Positions 1-8,823 of a DNA stretch of 24,949 nucleotides are shown here, one piece after another (the stretch's first letter is position 1; the number at the start of each line of letters is the position of its first letter). Position numbers and translations under genes: made by a program. This stretch comes from CAYHKY01 sp964357355 (lineage in GTDB: Bacteria; Patescibacteriota; Microgenomatia; UBA10105). Below the pieces are notes generated by a model. That model saw only the letters and a list, made by a program, of their open reading frames with translations, was not told the DNA's origin and made no database searches. The DNA lies in contig CAYHKY010000013.1 in assembly GCA_964357355.1 (NCBI GenBank), positions 1 to 24,949 of the forward strand, written 5' to 3'.

Positions 1-1
1 C

Positions 2-1195
2 GGTGGTATAGTGTTAGCCGGAGTAATACTTTCTCATAATATAATTGCTTTAGTCACCGCGGGATTTCTAGTTTTGTGGTTATTAATAGATACTTTAATT
101 GCAGTTATTCAGCCAACAACACTAAATAATCTAAAAAAAAGTATTTGTATTTTAGGTATAGGCTTGGGGTTAAGCGCTTTTTTTTGGTTGCCGGCGTTAG
201 TTGAAGCTCCGCTTACCAAGTCACAACACCTAATTGAAGGCAGCAACAACTACCGCGACCATTTCGTGTATATTGACCAACTCTGGAATTCACCTTGGGG
301 ATTTGCCGGATCAGCCCCCGGAAGACTTGATGGAATTTCCTTTATGGTTGGTAAAGTTCATTTTCTTCTGGGTTTATTAAGCATAACTATAATTGTGATG
401 CAAGCTTTGCGTCGTAGGGATGTTTTAATAAAAATACAAAGTGCAAAATTGATTATTACATTCATCGGATTATTAAGTGCTGTATATATGATATTGCCTG
501 TCTCACTACCGGTATGGGAATTTCTCACGCCACTTGCATATGTACAATATCCGTGGCGGTTTCTGGTATTTATCTCTTTTTGGCTGTCTGTTTTGGGAGG
601 AGGGGTAGTGTTGTTGTTTGATCATCAGGACAAAAAAACTTTCTGGATAATCATAGTCTTCGTAATCACTATCGTTGGATTTAATCAAAAATACTTCCGG
701 CCTCAGTTCATAACCCAAGGCAAAGATACGGATTATACAAGCATAGAGGCTACTAACTGGAAAATATCCAAGATATCGGATGAATATCTGCCTCGTGAAT
801 TTCCGATTCCAAATAAGATTGATGAGATTGCACTAAGTAAATTTATCCCCATGGGTGATATAATCGCTCTGTCAAGTGAAGTAAAAACAAACAGGATCAA
901 ACTAAACGTCTCTGCTCAAAATCGGGCAGAGATTGTATTTAATATAGCAAATTTTCCAGGTTGGCAGGCAGTTGTGGATACGGAAAAAGTTGTGTCACTT
1001 CAAAGGGAGAGAAGTTTGGTAGTTCCTGTTGAGAAAGGAACTCATGTAGTAAGTTTGAGTTTTACAAATACCTGGATTAGGAACTTGGGAAACATAATTT
1101 CGTTAATAGGAATTTTGAGCATATTGATACTATGTCAGGTTAAACAAAAGAATCTGGATCATGGTTTAGATTTCATTAAGTATGAAAAAAACTAA
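2..1195 (+). CDS. C-terminal part of a PTPS-related polytopic membrane protein (5' end outside window)
   Basis: The reading frame is open to the window edge, so the protein begins upstream; the GTG at 11 is only an internal codon. About 397 residues are visible. The sequence starts inside a membrane segment followed by LSHNIIAL, a motif typical of the 6-pyruvoyl-tetrahydropterin-synthase-related membrane family (PF10131-like). Several more hydrophobic helices follow, then a soluble C-terminal beta domain with FPGWQAVVD and a last helix near the end. Such proteins accompany polysaccharide loci and resemble GT-C enzymes, but their reaction is not established. The 3' end overlaps the following epimerase by 14 bp, indicating co-transcription. 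Family call is good, enzymatic role is inference. Confidence 0.75.
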   Translation, partial: GGIVLAGVILSHNIIALVTAGFLVLWLLIDTLIAVIQPTTLNNLKKSICILGIGLGLSAFFWLPALVEAPLTKSQHLIEGSNNYRDHFVYIDQLWNSPWGFAGSAPGRLDGISFMVGKVHFLLGLLSITIIVMQALRRRDVLIKIQSAKLIITFIGLLSAVYMILPVSLPVWEFLTPLAYVQYPWRFLVFISFWLSVLGGGVVLLFDHQDKKTFWIIIVFVITIVGFNQKYFRPQFITQGKDTDYTSIEATNWKISKISDEYLPREFPIPNKIDEIALSKFIPMGDIIALSSEVKTNRIKLNVSAQNRAEIVFNIANFPGWQAVVDTEKVVSLQRERSLVVPVEKGTHVVSLSFTNTWIRNLGNIISLIGILSILILCQVKQKNLDHGLDFIKYEKN

Positions 1196-2240
1196 GAAAA
1201 TTCTAATTACGGGATCGGCCGGATTGATAGGAAGCGAAGCTGTGAAGTTTTTTTGCGAGCGGGATTTTGAGGTTTTGGGAATTGATAATGATATGCGGCA
1301 GTATTTTTTTGGGAAAGAGGCAAGTACGAAGTGGAATAAAAATTTGTTAATTAGTAGTTATAAAAACTACCAGCATTATAACGTAGATATTCGCCAAGAA
1401 AAAAGTTTGGCTGAGATTTTCCAAAAGAACAATTTTGATCTCATTATTCATACAGCAGCACAACCGTCACATGATTGGGCAGCAAAGGAACCTTTAGTTG
1501 ATTTTACGGTAAATGCGCTTGCAACACTTCTTTTACTTGAACAAACCAGAAGATATTCTCCCAATGCAGTATTTATATTTACTTCGACCAACAAAGTTTA
1601 TGGTGACACTCCAAATATACTGCCGCTTGTTGAGCTCGCAACGAGGTGGGAATTACCAAAAAGTCATAAATATTACAACGGTATCAATGAATCCATGTCG
1701 ATAGACTCAAGTAAACACAGTGTTTTTGGGGTATCAAAATTAGCTGCTGATGTAATGGTTCAGGAATACGGTAAGTATTTTGGCATGAAAACAGCAATTT
1801 TTAGAGGCGGTTGCCTGACTGGCCCGGCTCATTCCGGAACCAAGCTGCATGGGTTTTTGGCATATTTAATCCGGTGTATCGCCAGAGGCGAGCTTTATAC
1901 GATATTTGGTTATAAAGGAAAACAAGTGCGGGACAATATTCACTCATTTGATCTTGTTAACGCTTTTTATCATGTCTATCAAAAACCCAGAATGGGTGAA
2001 GTTTACAATATGGGTGGTAGCAGGCATTCGAATATTTCCATTCTTGAAGCAATCGGAAAAGTTGAAAAAATATTAGATAGAAAAGCCAAAATTAAGTATT
2101 TAGACCAATCCCGTTCCGGAGATCATATTTGGTATGTATCGGACGTGTCGAAATTTCAGGCACATTATCCGGATTGGAAATACAGCTATGATGGTGATCA
2201 AATCATTGAAGACATTTGTAAGCACGGACATTTAGACTGA
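1182..2240 (+). CDS. NAD-dependent epimerase/dehydratase, CDP-paratose 2-epimerase-like
   Basis: This is a 352-residue extended short-chain dehydrogenase/reductase. The N-terminal Rossmann motif GSAGLIGS lies at residues 11-18. AAQPSHDWAA (92-101), TSTNKVYGD (134-142) and RGGCLTGP are hallmarks of the CDP-paratose (tyvelose) 2-epimerase-like branch, which inverts C2 of a nucleotide-bound deoxysugar in the cytoplasm. The usual YxxxK catalytic motif reads FGVSK, with Phe182 where Tyr is expected and Lys186 kept. I recall this as common in this sub-branch, so activity is not excluded. The ATG start overlaps the previous gene by 14 bp. It is paired with a second epimerase 15 bp downstream, so the two probably supply a modified sugar to the glycosyltransferases of this locus. 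The exact substrate cannot be read from sequence. Confidence 0.8.
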   Translation: MKKTKKILITGSAGLIGSEAVKFFCERDFEVLGIDNDMRQYFFGKEASTKWNKNLLISSYKNYQHYNVDIRQEKSLAEIFQKNNFDLIIHTAAQPSHDWAAKEPLVDFTVNALATLLLLEQTRRYSPNAVFIFTSTNKVYGDTPNILPLVELATRWELPKSHKYYNGINESMSIDSSKHSVFGVSKLAADVMVQEYGKYFGMKTAIFRGGCLTGPAHSGTKLHGFLAYLIRCIARGELYTIFGYKGKQVRDNIHSFDLVNAFYHVYQKPRMGEVYNMGGSRHSNISILEAIGKVEKILDRKAKIKYLDQSRSGDHIWYVSDVSKFQAHYPDWKYSYDGDQIIEDICKHGHLD

Positions 2241-2255
2241 GAAAATTTCTGAATT

Positions 2256-3380
2256 ATGAAATACAAGCATGTATTGATCACCGGCGGAGCCGGATTTATA
2301 GGAAGTCATTTGACAGATCACTTAATTGAGAATGGTTATAAAGTTAGGATACTCGATAATCTCAACCCGCAAATTCATCCCAGTGGTAAGCCTCCCGTAT
2401 ATCTAAATAAAAAAGCTGAATTTATCAAAGGCAATGTAATCAACAGAGATGACTTGGTAAAAGCGTTAGAAAAAATTGACGTGGTATTTCACTTGGCTGC
2501 AGCAGTAGGAGTTGGGCAAAGTATGTATCAGATAGAACATTACGTACGGGACAATTGTTTGGGTACCGCAATATTACTTGATATTTTGGCAAATGAAAGA
2601 CATACAGTAAAAAAAATGCTCGTGGCAGCAAGTATGAGTTCATTTGGCGAAGGAATGTATAATTGTCCGAAGTGCGGGTCAGTTCAACAACCTGATTTAA
2701 GAAATGGTGCAGATTTTAAAAAAGGTATTTGGGAGCCTTTATGTTTATTGTGTAAAATGCAGTTGACTCCAATTCCGACGGATGAAACAGCGCGACTCCA
2801 AAGTCCATCGGTATATGCAATTACGAAAAGAACACAGGAAGAACTCTTGATTTCCATAGGTAAGGCATACCGGATTCCTGCCGTCAGTTTGCGATTTTTT
2901 AATGCTTTCGGATCCCGTCAGTCACTATCCAATCCATATAATGGAGTCGCCGCAATATTTTTGAGCCGGGTTAAAAACGGAAAAAATCCCATTCTCAATG
3001 AAGACGGATTGCAGACAAGGGATTTTGTGCATATCAAAGATCTTGTAAAAGTATGCCAACTCACTATGGAGTCTGATAGCGCGAACAATGAAATATTTAA
3101 TGTAGGTTCCGGAAAACCAACAACAATACGGGAAGTCGCCAAGACAGTTCTGGATTTATGTAAAAGCAGAGAAAAATTGGAAATCACCGGTAAGTTCCGT
3201 ACGTTTGATGTGAGGCATTGTTTTGCAGACGTAACCAAGCTTAAAAGACTGGTCGGATGGATGCCTTCCATATCTTTTAAACAGGGAATGAATGACGTAT
3301 TTGAGTGGTCGAAAAATGAAACTGCAACTGACAAGGTAGATGACGCTATGAAAGAGCTCGAAACAAGAGGATTAAGATAA
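2256..3380 (+). CDS. NAD-dependent epimerase with CxxC...CxxC insert, dTDP-L-rhamnose 4-epimerase-like
   Basis: This is a 374-residue extended SDR enzyme. GGAGFIGSH (10-18) binds NAD, and SVYAITK holds the catalytic Tyr187 and Lys191. Between the Ser loop (SMSSFGEG, about 126-132) and the YxxxK motif sits an insert with CPKC (137-140) and CLLC (163-166). The four cysteines are spaced like a small zinc ribbon. This insert is known from epimerases annotated as dTDP-L-rhamnose 4-epimerase-like. The predicted job is to interconvert a nucleotide sugar at C4 for the surface glycan. There is no clear ribosome binding site before the ATG, which follows the previous stop by 15 bp. SDR epimerase is certain; substrate is inference. 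Confidence 0.82.
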   Translation: MKYKHVLITGGAGFIGSHLTDHLIENGYKVRILDNLNPQIHPSGKPPVYLNKKAEFIKGNVINRDDLVKALEKIDVVFHLAAAVGVGQSMYQIEHYVRDNCLGTAILLDILANERHTVKKMLVAASMSSFGEGMYNCPKCGSVQQPDLRNGADFKKGIWEPLCLLCKMQLTPIPTDETARLQSPSVYAITKRTQEELLISIGKAYRIPAVSLRFFNAFGSRQSLSNPYNGVAAIFLSRVKNGKNPILNEDGLQTRDFVHIKDLVKVCQLTMESDSANNEIFNVGSGKPTTIREVAKTVLDLCKSREKLEITGKFRTFDVRHCFADVTKLKRLVGWMPSISFKQGMNDVFEWSKNETATDKVDDAMKELETRGLR

Positions 3381-3411
3381 AACGCTTGCAGTAAAAATTT
3401 TTCCACATGTT

Positions 3412-3426
3412 CATAATATTTGAAGT
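3412..3426 (+). promoter_or_regulatory. Possible -10 box just upstream of the GT2 gene
   Basis: CATAAT (3412-3417) or TAATAT (3414-3419) lies 7-9 nt before the ATG at 3427, and no purine-rich ribosome binding site is present. This fits a near-leaderless transcript. No -35 box sits at a standard distance, so the call is weak. Confidence 0.3.
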
Positions 3427-4167
3427 ATGAAAATCAGCTTTGTCATACCCTTCCACAACGAAGAAAAAAATGTCCTAGCTATGTTAGACCAAGTCGTTGA
3501 TTATGCGCGAAAACAGAGTAAATATTGGAATTATGAAATCATTCCGGTAGATGATAGAAGCACCGACCAATCCAAAAAAGTTATCAGTAATTATGCTAAA
3601 ACTCATAAGTGGATCAACCCGGTTTATCGGGTAAGTGATAGCGAACAAGCTGGAAATACTATGGGAACAGCTCTTCTTGAAGGATCACGGAAAGCTGTCG
3701 GAGATATAATTATATGGACGATGGGAGACCGGGCAGATGATCCTAATACTTACGGGAAAATCGTTGAAAAAATTCAATCAGGATATGAATTGGTGTTTGG
3801 GTCGAGATATATGCCGGGTGGAACTTGGGGTTCGCTTGATCCTACAAAAGCCTTTTTATCATCCAGAGGTACCGTACTAGCACGAATGTTCTTTAATATA
3901 CCAGTTCATGATATAACCAATGCCTTTCGCGGATTTCGCAAATCACTTCTTTCTCATATTCAGCTTGATTCAACTGGTTTTGCAATTTCTCCAGAATTTG
4001 CAATCAAAGCGCATTTGCAGGGATTTAAATTAGGTGAAGTGCCCACTGTTTATTATTCAAGGGTAGAAGGTGTCTCAAATTTTAAACTCTGGCGCATGTC
4101 AGGGGAATACATAAAAATCTACTTGCAACTTTTTTTTTCGCTGTTATTCGGTACTAAATACAATTAA
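3427..4167 (+). CDS. GT2 glycosyltransferase, dolichyl/polyprenyl-phosphate sugar synthase-like
   Basis: This is a 246-residue GT-A fold enzyme. VIPFHNEEKN near the N-terminus and VDDRSTD (41-47) form the nucleotide-binding half. MGDRADDP (99-106) takes the place of the metal-binding DxD region, and FGSRYMPGG and FRGFRKSLL follow. This layout matches DPM1-like enzymes that transfer a sugar from a nucleotide to polyprenyl phosphate on the cytoplasmic face. No long C-terminal membrane domain is present. The gene directly precedes a GT-C membrane protein, the usual consumer of polyprenyl-phosphate sugars, so the two likely work in series. Sugar identity is unknown. Confidence 0.82.
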   Translation: MKISFVIPFHNEEKNVLAMLDQVVDYARKQSKYWNYEIIPVDDRSTDQSKKVISNYAKTHKWINPVYRVSDSEQAGNTMGTALLEGSRKAVGDIIIWTMGDRADDPNTYGKIVEKIQSGYELVFGSRYMPGGTWGSLDPTKAFLSSRGTVLARMFFNIPVHDITNAFRGFRKSLLSHIQLDSTGFAISPEFAIKAHLQGFKLGEVPTVYYSRVEGVSNFKLWRMSGEYIKIYLQLFFSLLFGTKYN

Positions 4168-4197
4168 AACGTTTCATTTCTTCTTAAGGTAACGTTT

Positions 4198-5562
4198 ATG
4201 AATGTTTACCGCAATTATAAGATTACTCTAATATTCATCGTTCTTTCAGGATTTACACTTTTGTTATTTAGAGACGCAATAACATCGTATTTTTTTCAAG
4301 ATGACTGGTTTTCTTTCCTTATTAGTCGCGCTACTGATATAAAAGAATTTCTAAACTTTTTTGCCCCACGTACGGATGTCGTATATTACCGGCCACTGGG
4401 TATGCAAATCCCATTTTTCCTAATGAAATCATTATTTGGGGTAAATCCGCTACCATTTCGAATTGCTACTTTTGCATTTCATGTCCTAAATAGTTATTTG
4501 GTTTTTCGTTTCTTGTACATGTTTCTCAAAAATAAAGTGCTAGCGGAATTTGGAGCAGGATTGTATATGGTTTCGGCAGTTCATTTCATCCTTTTTTACT
4601 GGGCTGCAACTTTTGCATTCATCATAATTCCGACCTTTTATTTAGGGAGTATGATCGCTTACATTCAAAAAAAATCACGCCTCGGTTTTGTATTATTTTT
4701 CGCCGGTTTATTAACGAATGAATTAATCATTACTTTACCGATTATGTTGTTTTTATATGAATTATTAATTGTCCGAAAAATAAAATTATTAAACCTCACC
4801 CCATTTTTTATATTTGCAGCTGGTTATTCACTTTTCCGTTTCAATTTGACCAAATTTCCCACTTACGGAAATTACGCGTATAGTATTGATCCGCAACTCA
4901 TTGGAGCAAATCTCCGCAACTACCTATTCGCAAGTTTTAATTTACCGGAAGAAATTGCGAACCAATTCGTTACATTTTGGCAACTAAACCCATTATTTGT
5001 ACGAGAATTTGGCCGTTTTTTATTTCCAGGAACAATATTATTAGTGATGTTTATGACGCTTATCCTTTATAAATTAACGCGATTTTTCACGTTTAAAGAT
5101 AAAGCCATAAAACCTGAGTCACTTTTTGCCTTAACCTGGTTCGTTGTAGGACTGTTTCCGGTTTTATTCTATGCACACCATTTCTTTCCTTATTATTTGC
5201 CTATTCCTCTTGTTGGAATATTGCTATTTTTTATCCTGGAACTGAAAATATTTTTCGTAACATTTTATAAAAACAAGTTTCTGCAAATTGGACTGCTTTC
5301 ATGTTTTTTTGGAATCTGGTATTGGTCTTCTACTTCAACCGTCAATTTTAATAGAATGATTCATTGGGCTCCGAGGCGCGCTTTACTTTCCCAGGAACTT
5401 ATAAAAAAAACCTTGCCTACATTGCAAGCTACTGCTTCCGGTGGCAAATTATTTGTTCAGATTCCCGGCGGAGGAGAAAATCTATTGGTTCTGGGCGACC
5501 AAAATGCGTTCAAAGTACTCTTTGAGGATGATCAGGTGATGACCGAGTACGAAAGTCGTTAG
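4198..5562 (+). CDS. Polytopic GT-C family glycosyltransferase
   Basis: This is a 454-residue protein with roughly ten hydrophobic segments. The first external loop carries QDDWF (34-38), an acidic pair after the first membrane helix, followed by YYRPLG. Both are typical of PMT/ArnT-like GT-C enzymes that use lipid-phosphate-linked sugar donors outside the membrane. The C-terminal ~60 residues are more polar. AAGG lies about 10 nt before the ATG, one of few recognisable ribosome binding sites in this operon. Its position after the DPM1-like gene supports a donor-lipid-to-glycan transfer role. The acceptor is unknown. Confidence 0.72.
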   Translation: MNVYRNYKITLIFIVLSGFTLLLFRDAITSYFFQDDWFSFLISRATDIKEFLNFFAPRTDVVYYRPLGMQIPFFLMKSLFGVNPLPFRIATFAFHVLNSYLVFRFLYMFLKNKVLAEFGAGLYMVSAVHFILFYWAATFAFIIIPTFYLGSMIAYIQKKSRLGFVLFFAGLLTNELIITLPIMLFLYELLIVRKIKLLNLTPFFIFAAGYSLFRFNLTKFPTYGNYAYSIDPQLIGANLRNYLFASFNLPEEIANQFVTFWQLNPLFVREFGRFLFPGTILLVMFMTLILYKLTRFFTFKDKAIKPESLFALTWFVVGLFPVLFYAHHFFPYYLPIPLVGILLFFILELKIFFVTFYKNKFLQIGLLSCFFGIWYWSSTSTVNFNRMIHWAPRRALLSQELIKKTLPTLQATASGGKLFVQIPGGGENLLVLGDQNAFKVLFEDDQVMTEYESR

Positions 5563-5610
5563 TCTCAAGAGCTATGTATCCTTCTCTGCGCTAGTCCTGA
5601 TAGAATAGTA

Positions 5611-7092
5611 GTGCAAAACGTTAAACAATCAATGCCTGAACTAATAACTTCCAATCAAATCGATGAAATTAAGCGCCGTTCAATTTCGGGAGTTGTGGCA
5701 CTTACTTCTCGTACGTTTATGTTACAAATTATCGCTCTTATTGCCACTTTTATCCTGACGGTATTACTTGACCCGGCAACTTTTGGTATTTTTTATGTGG
5801 TAACCGCAATTATTAACTTCCTTAATTATTTTTCAGATATTGGCCTTGCAGCTGCTCTAATACAAAAAAAAGACGAGCCTTCAAATGAAGATTTAGCTAC
5901 TACATTCACCATTCAGCAACTTTTAGTTACCAGTGCTGTCTTAGTTGTATTATTTTTATCGGCAATGATTGCCAGGTTTTATAAATTGGACATAAATGGA
6001 TTATTTTTATTACGCGCTCTAGCGTTAGCTTTTTTTCTCTCATCGCTAAAAACTATTCCTTCGGTATTACTTGAGCGGAAACTCGACTTTCAAAAATTGG
6101 TCGTGCCACAAATTGTTGAGACCTCAGTTTTTTATGTGACGGCAATAGTACTCGCATACAAGCATTTTGGTGTAGCCAGTTTTGCATGGGCTGCAATATT
6201 GAGAGGCATAAGCGGTACTGCCATGCTGTATCTTATAGCTCCTTGGCAGCCAATCCTGCACGTATCAATTAAAAGTGCAAAAAGATTATTGGCGTTCGGT
6301 ATTCCTTACCAGGCTAATTCTTTTTTGGCCTTGGTCAAAGATGATTTACTTACGATTTATTTAGGCAGAATGTTACCATTTGCGGCGATTGGTTATATAG
6401 GTTGGTCCAAAAAATGGGCAGAAGTTGCGTTGCGGCTTATTATGGACAATATAATCAAAGTAACCTTCCCCACATATGCCCGTTTACAACGGGATGAGGC
6501 TTTGCTTTCTAAAGCGGCCGGTAAATCGATTCTATTTTTGGCAATTACGACTCTTCCGATCGCAATAGGAATGGTTTTTATGGTTGATCCGTTAGTCCAT
6601 GTAGTACCAAAGTATTTGAAGTGGATGCCGGCGCTTTTTTCATTTTACCTATTTACATTTTCGGGAGTGTTAGCAGCTTTTTCAAGCCCACTTGTCAATT
6701 TGTTAAATGCCATGGGTAAAGTCCGGTACACTTTTTATTTAATGATAGTGTGGACAACGCTCACATGGATAATAGTGCCTTTTACGGTCAAATTATTTGG
6801 GTTTGACGGTGTGGCTATAGCTGCAATAGGCATCAGTATAACTTCATTCCTCCCGTACATTTTTTTGCGTCGGATATTACCTCTTGGAACATTAAAAATA
6901 TTCATAAAGCCTTTGATTGCAACAGGATCGATGGCATCAGTATTACTGATGACATTTATAATATTGCCAGATCCAAAATGGCGGTTAAGCATAGGAATTC
7001 CTTTAGGCATTGGAGTCTATGGATTGATGGTGTACGGCTTGCTGAAGGATGAATTGATGCCATACGTTTCAATACTGCGAAAATCCGCCTAA
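5611..7092 (+). CDS. Wzx-type polysaccharide flippase (MOP/MATE superfamily)
   Basis: This is a 493-residue protein with about 12-14 predicted membrane helices and almost no soluble domain. The N-terminal pattern (LDPATFGIFYVVTAIINF, then SDIGLAAALIQKK) is characteristic of the Polysacc_synt/WzxC branch. Such proteins move lipid-linked oligosaccharides from the inner to the outer leaflet. The start is uncertain. A GTG at 5611 opens the frame right after a TAGAAT box (5601-5606), but an ATG at 5632 would give a protein seven residues shorter with a short leader. It sits centrally in the glycan operon, as expected for an assembly locus. The family call is strong; the exported glycan is unknown. 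Confidence 0.85.
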   Translation: MQNVKQSMPELITSNQIDEIKRRSISGVVALTSRTFMLQIIALIATFILTVLLDPATFGIFYVVTAIINFLNYFSDIGLAAALIQKKDEPSNEDLATTFTIQQLLVTSAVLVVLFLSAMIARFYKLDINGLFLLRALALAFFLSSLKTIPSVLLERKLDFQKLVVPQIVETSVFYVTAIVLAYKHFGVASFAWAAILRGISGTAMLYLIAPWQPILHVSIKSAKRLLAFGIPYQANSFLALVKDDLLTIYLGRMLPFAAIGYIGWSKKWAEVALRLIMDNIIKVTFPTYARLQRDEALLSKAAGKSILFLAITTLPIAIGMVFMVDPLVHVVPKYLKWMPALFSFYLFTFSGVLAAFSSPLVNLLNAMGKVRYTFYLMIVWTTLTWIIVPFTVKLFGFDGVAIAAIGISITSFLPYIFLRRILPLGTLKIFIKPLIATGSMASVLLMTFIILPDPKWRLSIGIPLGIGVYGLMVYGLLKDELMPYVSILRKSA

Positions 7093-7120
7093 CTTCTTGG
7101 TTGATGCAACCCTCAAGTGC

Positions 7121-7217
7121 TATAGCCTACATACTTGAATTTGTTCCGGCCATATACCCCTCTAAGCTGCTTTAGCCACCTTTCAGGTTGTAAACCAGCG
7201 TAAGACGGGTATACAAT
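7121..7217 (+). repeat. Promoter-bearing intergenic repeat, copy 1
   Basis: This is the first of three copies of a ~97-bp element starting TATAGCCTACATACTTGAA. It holds an imperfect palindrome: TATACCCCTCT (7153-7163) against AGACGGGTATA (7203-7213), 10 of 11 pairs, enclosing GCTG/CAGC, TTTA/TAAA and ACCT/AGGT around a TTC loop. The 3' end carries TTGTAA (7188-7193), 18 bp and TACAAT (7212-7217). It separates the flippase from the next glycosyltransferase. It is not a recognised IS and has no coding capacity. Confidence 0.85.
7188..7217 (+). promoter_or_regulatory. Sigma70-like promoter inside repeat copy 1
   Basis: TTGTAA and TACAAT are separated by 18 bp. Transcription would start about 7 nt after 7217, at or next to the ATG at 7224, giving a leaderless message for the following glycosyltransferase. 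Confidence 0.55.
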
Positions 7218-7223
7218 GTGATT

Positions 7224-8132
7224 ATGCCTATTTCTGCTGTCATAAATACGCGAAACGAGGAGAAGAATATCTTGCGCTGCCTTGAAAGTGTGTCTCCGTA
7301 CGTAGATGAAATAGTTGTTGTCGATATGGAATCGAGTGATGAGACAGTGAAAATTGCCAGGCAAAAAACTTCCCGCATCTTCGAACATACTGATGTGGGA
7401 TTTGTGGAGCCAGCCAGGAATTTCGCTATCACAAAAGCAACATACCCGTGGATTCTGCTTATTGATGCAGATGAAGTGCTACCAGATACCCTGGGAAAAA
7501 AACTAAAGGGATTCACGACGCAGACTGATTATACATATTATCGAATACCGAGAAGAAACCTCATATTTCGTAAATGGATGAGGCATAGTGGTTGGTGGCC
7601 AGATTATCAAATCCGGTTTTTCCAAAAAAACGCTGTTTCATGGAACAATGAAATCCACAGTTTGCCAGTGACTCAAGGAGCGGGAATGGATTTGCCTCAA
7701 ATTGAAGATAATGCATTTATTCACTACCATTACGAGACAGTTGAACAATATTTGAACCGTCTAAATCGTTATACAACTCATGAAGCCGCTCAACTTGGAG
7801 CAGACAATTACCAGTTTTCTTGGCCTCACATAATCCAAAAACCCATGAGTGAATTTCTAACGCGATTTTTGGCATGGGAAGGTTACAAAGACGGAGCACA
7901 TGGACTTGCACTCTCATTACTTCAAGCATTTTCGTTTCTAATTGTTGAACTTAAAGTGTGGGAAAAATCCCGATTTGCAGAGCATGAAAATTCTTCATTT
8001 CTTGAGAATATTATTCATATAATGACCAAAGCAAGAGGAGATTTTAATTTTTGGAGTTTTACTCATATGAGTAATGAAAATCATGGCATCAAAAAGATTT
8101 ACTATAAACTAAGAGCAAAATTACGATTATGA
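7224..8132 (+). CDS. GT2 glycosyltransferase, WaaE/KdtX-like
   Basis: This is a 302-residue single-domain GT-A enzyme. SAVINTRNEEKNI starts the fold, VDMESSDET (33-41) is the nucleotide-binding acidic loop, and LLIDADEVLP contains the metal-binding DADE (81-84). IHYHYET and a C-terminal amphipathic stretch resemble LPS core transferases of the WaaE type, which act on the inner membrane surface. I chose ATG 7224 over the in-frame GTG 7218, because a -10 box ends at 7217 and the ATG sits at the expected transcription start. The stop overlaps the next ATG (ATGA-type). The acceptor is unknown. Confidence 0.82.
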   Translation: MPISAVINTRNEEKNILRCLESVSPYVDEIVVVDMESSDETVKIARQKTSRIFEHTDVGFVEPARNFAITKATYPWILLIDADEVLPDTLGKKLKGFTTQTDYTYYRIPRRNLIFRKWMRHSGWWPDYQIRFFQKNAVSWNNEIHSLPVTQGAGMDLPQIEDNAFIHYHYETVEQYLNRLNRYTTHEAAQLGADNYQFSWPHIIQKPMSEFLTRFLAWEGYKDGAHGLALSLLQAFSFLIVELKVWEKSRFAEHENSSFLENIIHIMTKARGDFNFWSFTHMSNENHGIKKIYYKLRAKLRL

Positions 8133-8821
8133 ACAACGTTTATACATGGAAAAGATTCGTAACTGTGCTTGTAGTAATTTTAGCAGCTGTCGATTTGTTG
8201 TACTTAAATATATGGGTATTGAAACAACCAAAACCGCCGTTTCCTAATGATCCGGTAACTGATTTGTCTTTAAATAAAACTCCAGATAATATTGTAGATA
8301 TTGGTAAGACTATCCCAAATGTTATAGATTACCAATGGATAAATGAAAAATTAAAAGAAGCCACTTCCTCGCTCTCTTTGCAAGTCGATAGTTTGGTTAG
8401 AGTATCCCCAGCGCCCAAAGTGCAACAATCTATTATAAATTCCCCTATAAATGAAGGGGTAAAAGAATTTTATATTCCGCTTGGCAGCAGTTCAACTAAA
8501 TCAACAGAATGGGTAGATGTTACAGGTGTCGAGGCTTACGTGGCACCTGACAATTATGGACAAATAAAGGAAATGTATTTTGAAGCTTCAATGAGAATAC
8601 CGACTAATAATGGCAGGGTTTATGTGCGGCTAAAAAATGTAACAGACAACACATCTCTTTTCGAAAGCGAATTATCCACCGAGGGTTCAACTGGCGGATT
8701 GGTATCTTCTGGACGTATTCCAGTTCCCACGACAACCAAGCTATATAGAGTCCAACTCAAAACCACGCTGGGAGCAGAAGCTTTGCTTGATAATGCACGA
8801 ATCAAACTCTTTATAAGGTAA
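8129..8821 (+). CDS. Membrane-anchored extracytoplasmic protein of unknown function
   Basis: I do not recognise this 230-residue protein. It has one hydrophobic helix at about residues 9-30 (VTVLVVILAAVDLLYLNIWV) with basic residues before it, so an N-in signal anchor with the rest outside is likely. A Pro/Asn-rich linker follows. The last ~120 residues alternate polar and hydrophobic positions (VRLKNVTDN, YRVQLKTTLG), suggesting a beta-sandwich, perhaps carbohydrate-binding. It overlaps the previous glycosyltransferase by 4 bp and is followed after 2 bp by another, so it belongs to the glycan operon. Function is not known. Confidence 0.7.
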   Translation: MNNVYTWKRFVTVLVVILAAVDLLYLNIWVLKQPKPPFPNDPVTDLSLNKTPDNIVDIGKTIPNVIDYQWINEKLKEATSSLSLQVDSLVRVSPAPKVQQSIINSPINEGVKEFYIPLGSSSTKSTEWVDVTGVEAYVAPDNYGQIKEMYFEASMRIPTNNGRVYVRLKNVTDNTSLFESELSTEGSTGGLVSSGRIPVPTTTKLYRVQLKTTLGAEALLDNARIKLFIR

Positions 8822-8823
8822 TC

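Noticed and set aside
2918..3406. 162-codon minus-strand frame opposite the second epimerase gene
   Set aside because: It lies wholly opposite strongly conserved SDR coding sequence and resembles no family.
7121..7217. Repeat as a tRNA or known riboswitch
   Set aside because: The fold is a single imperfect hairpin without cloverleaf arms or a recognised aptamer motif.
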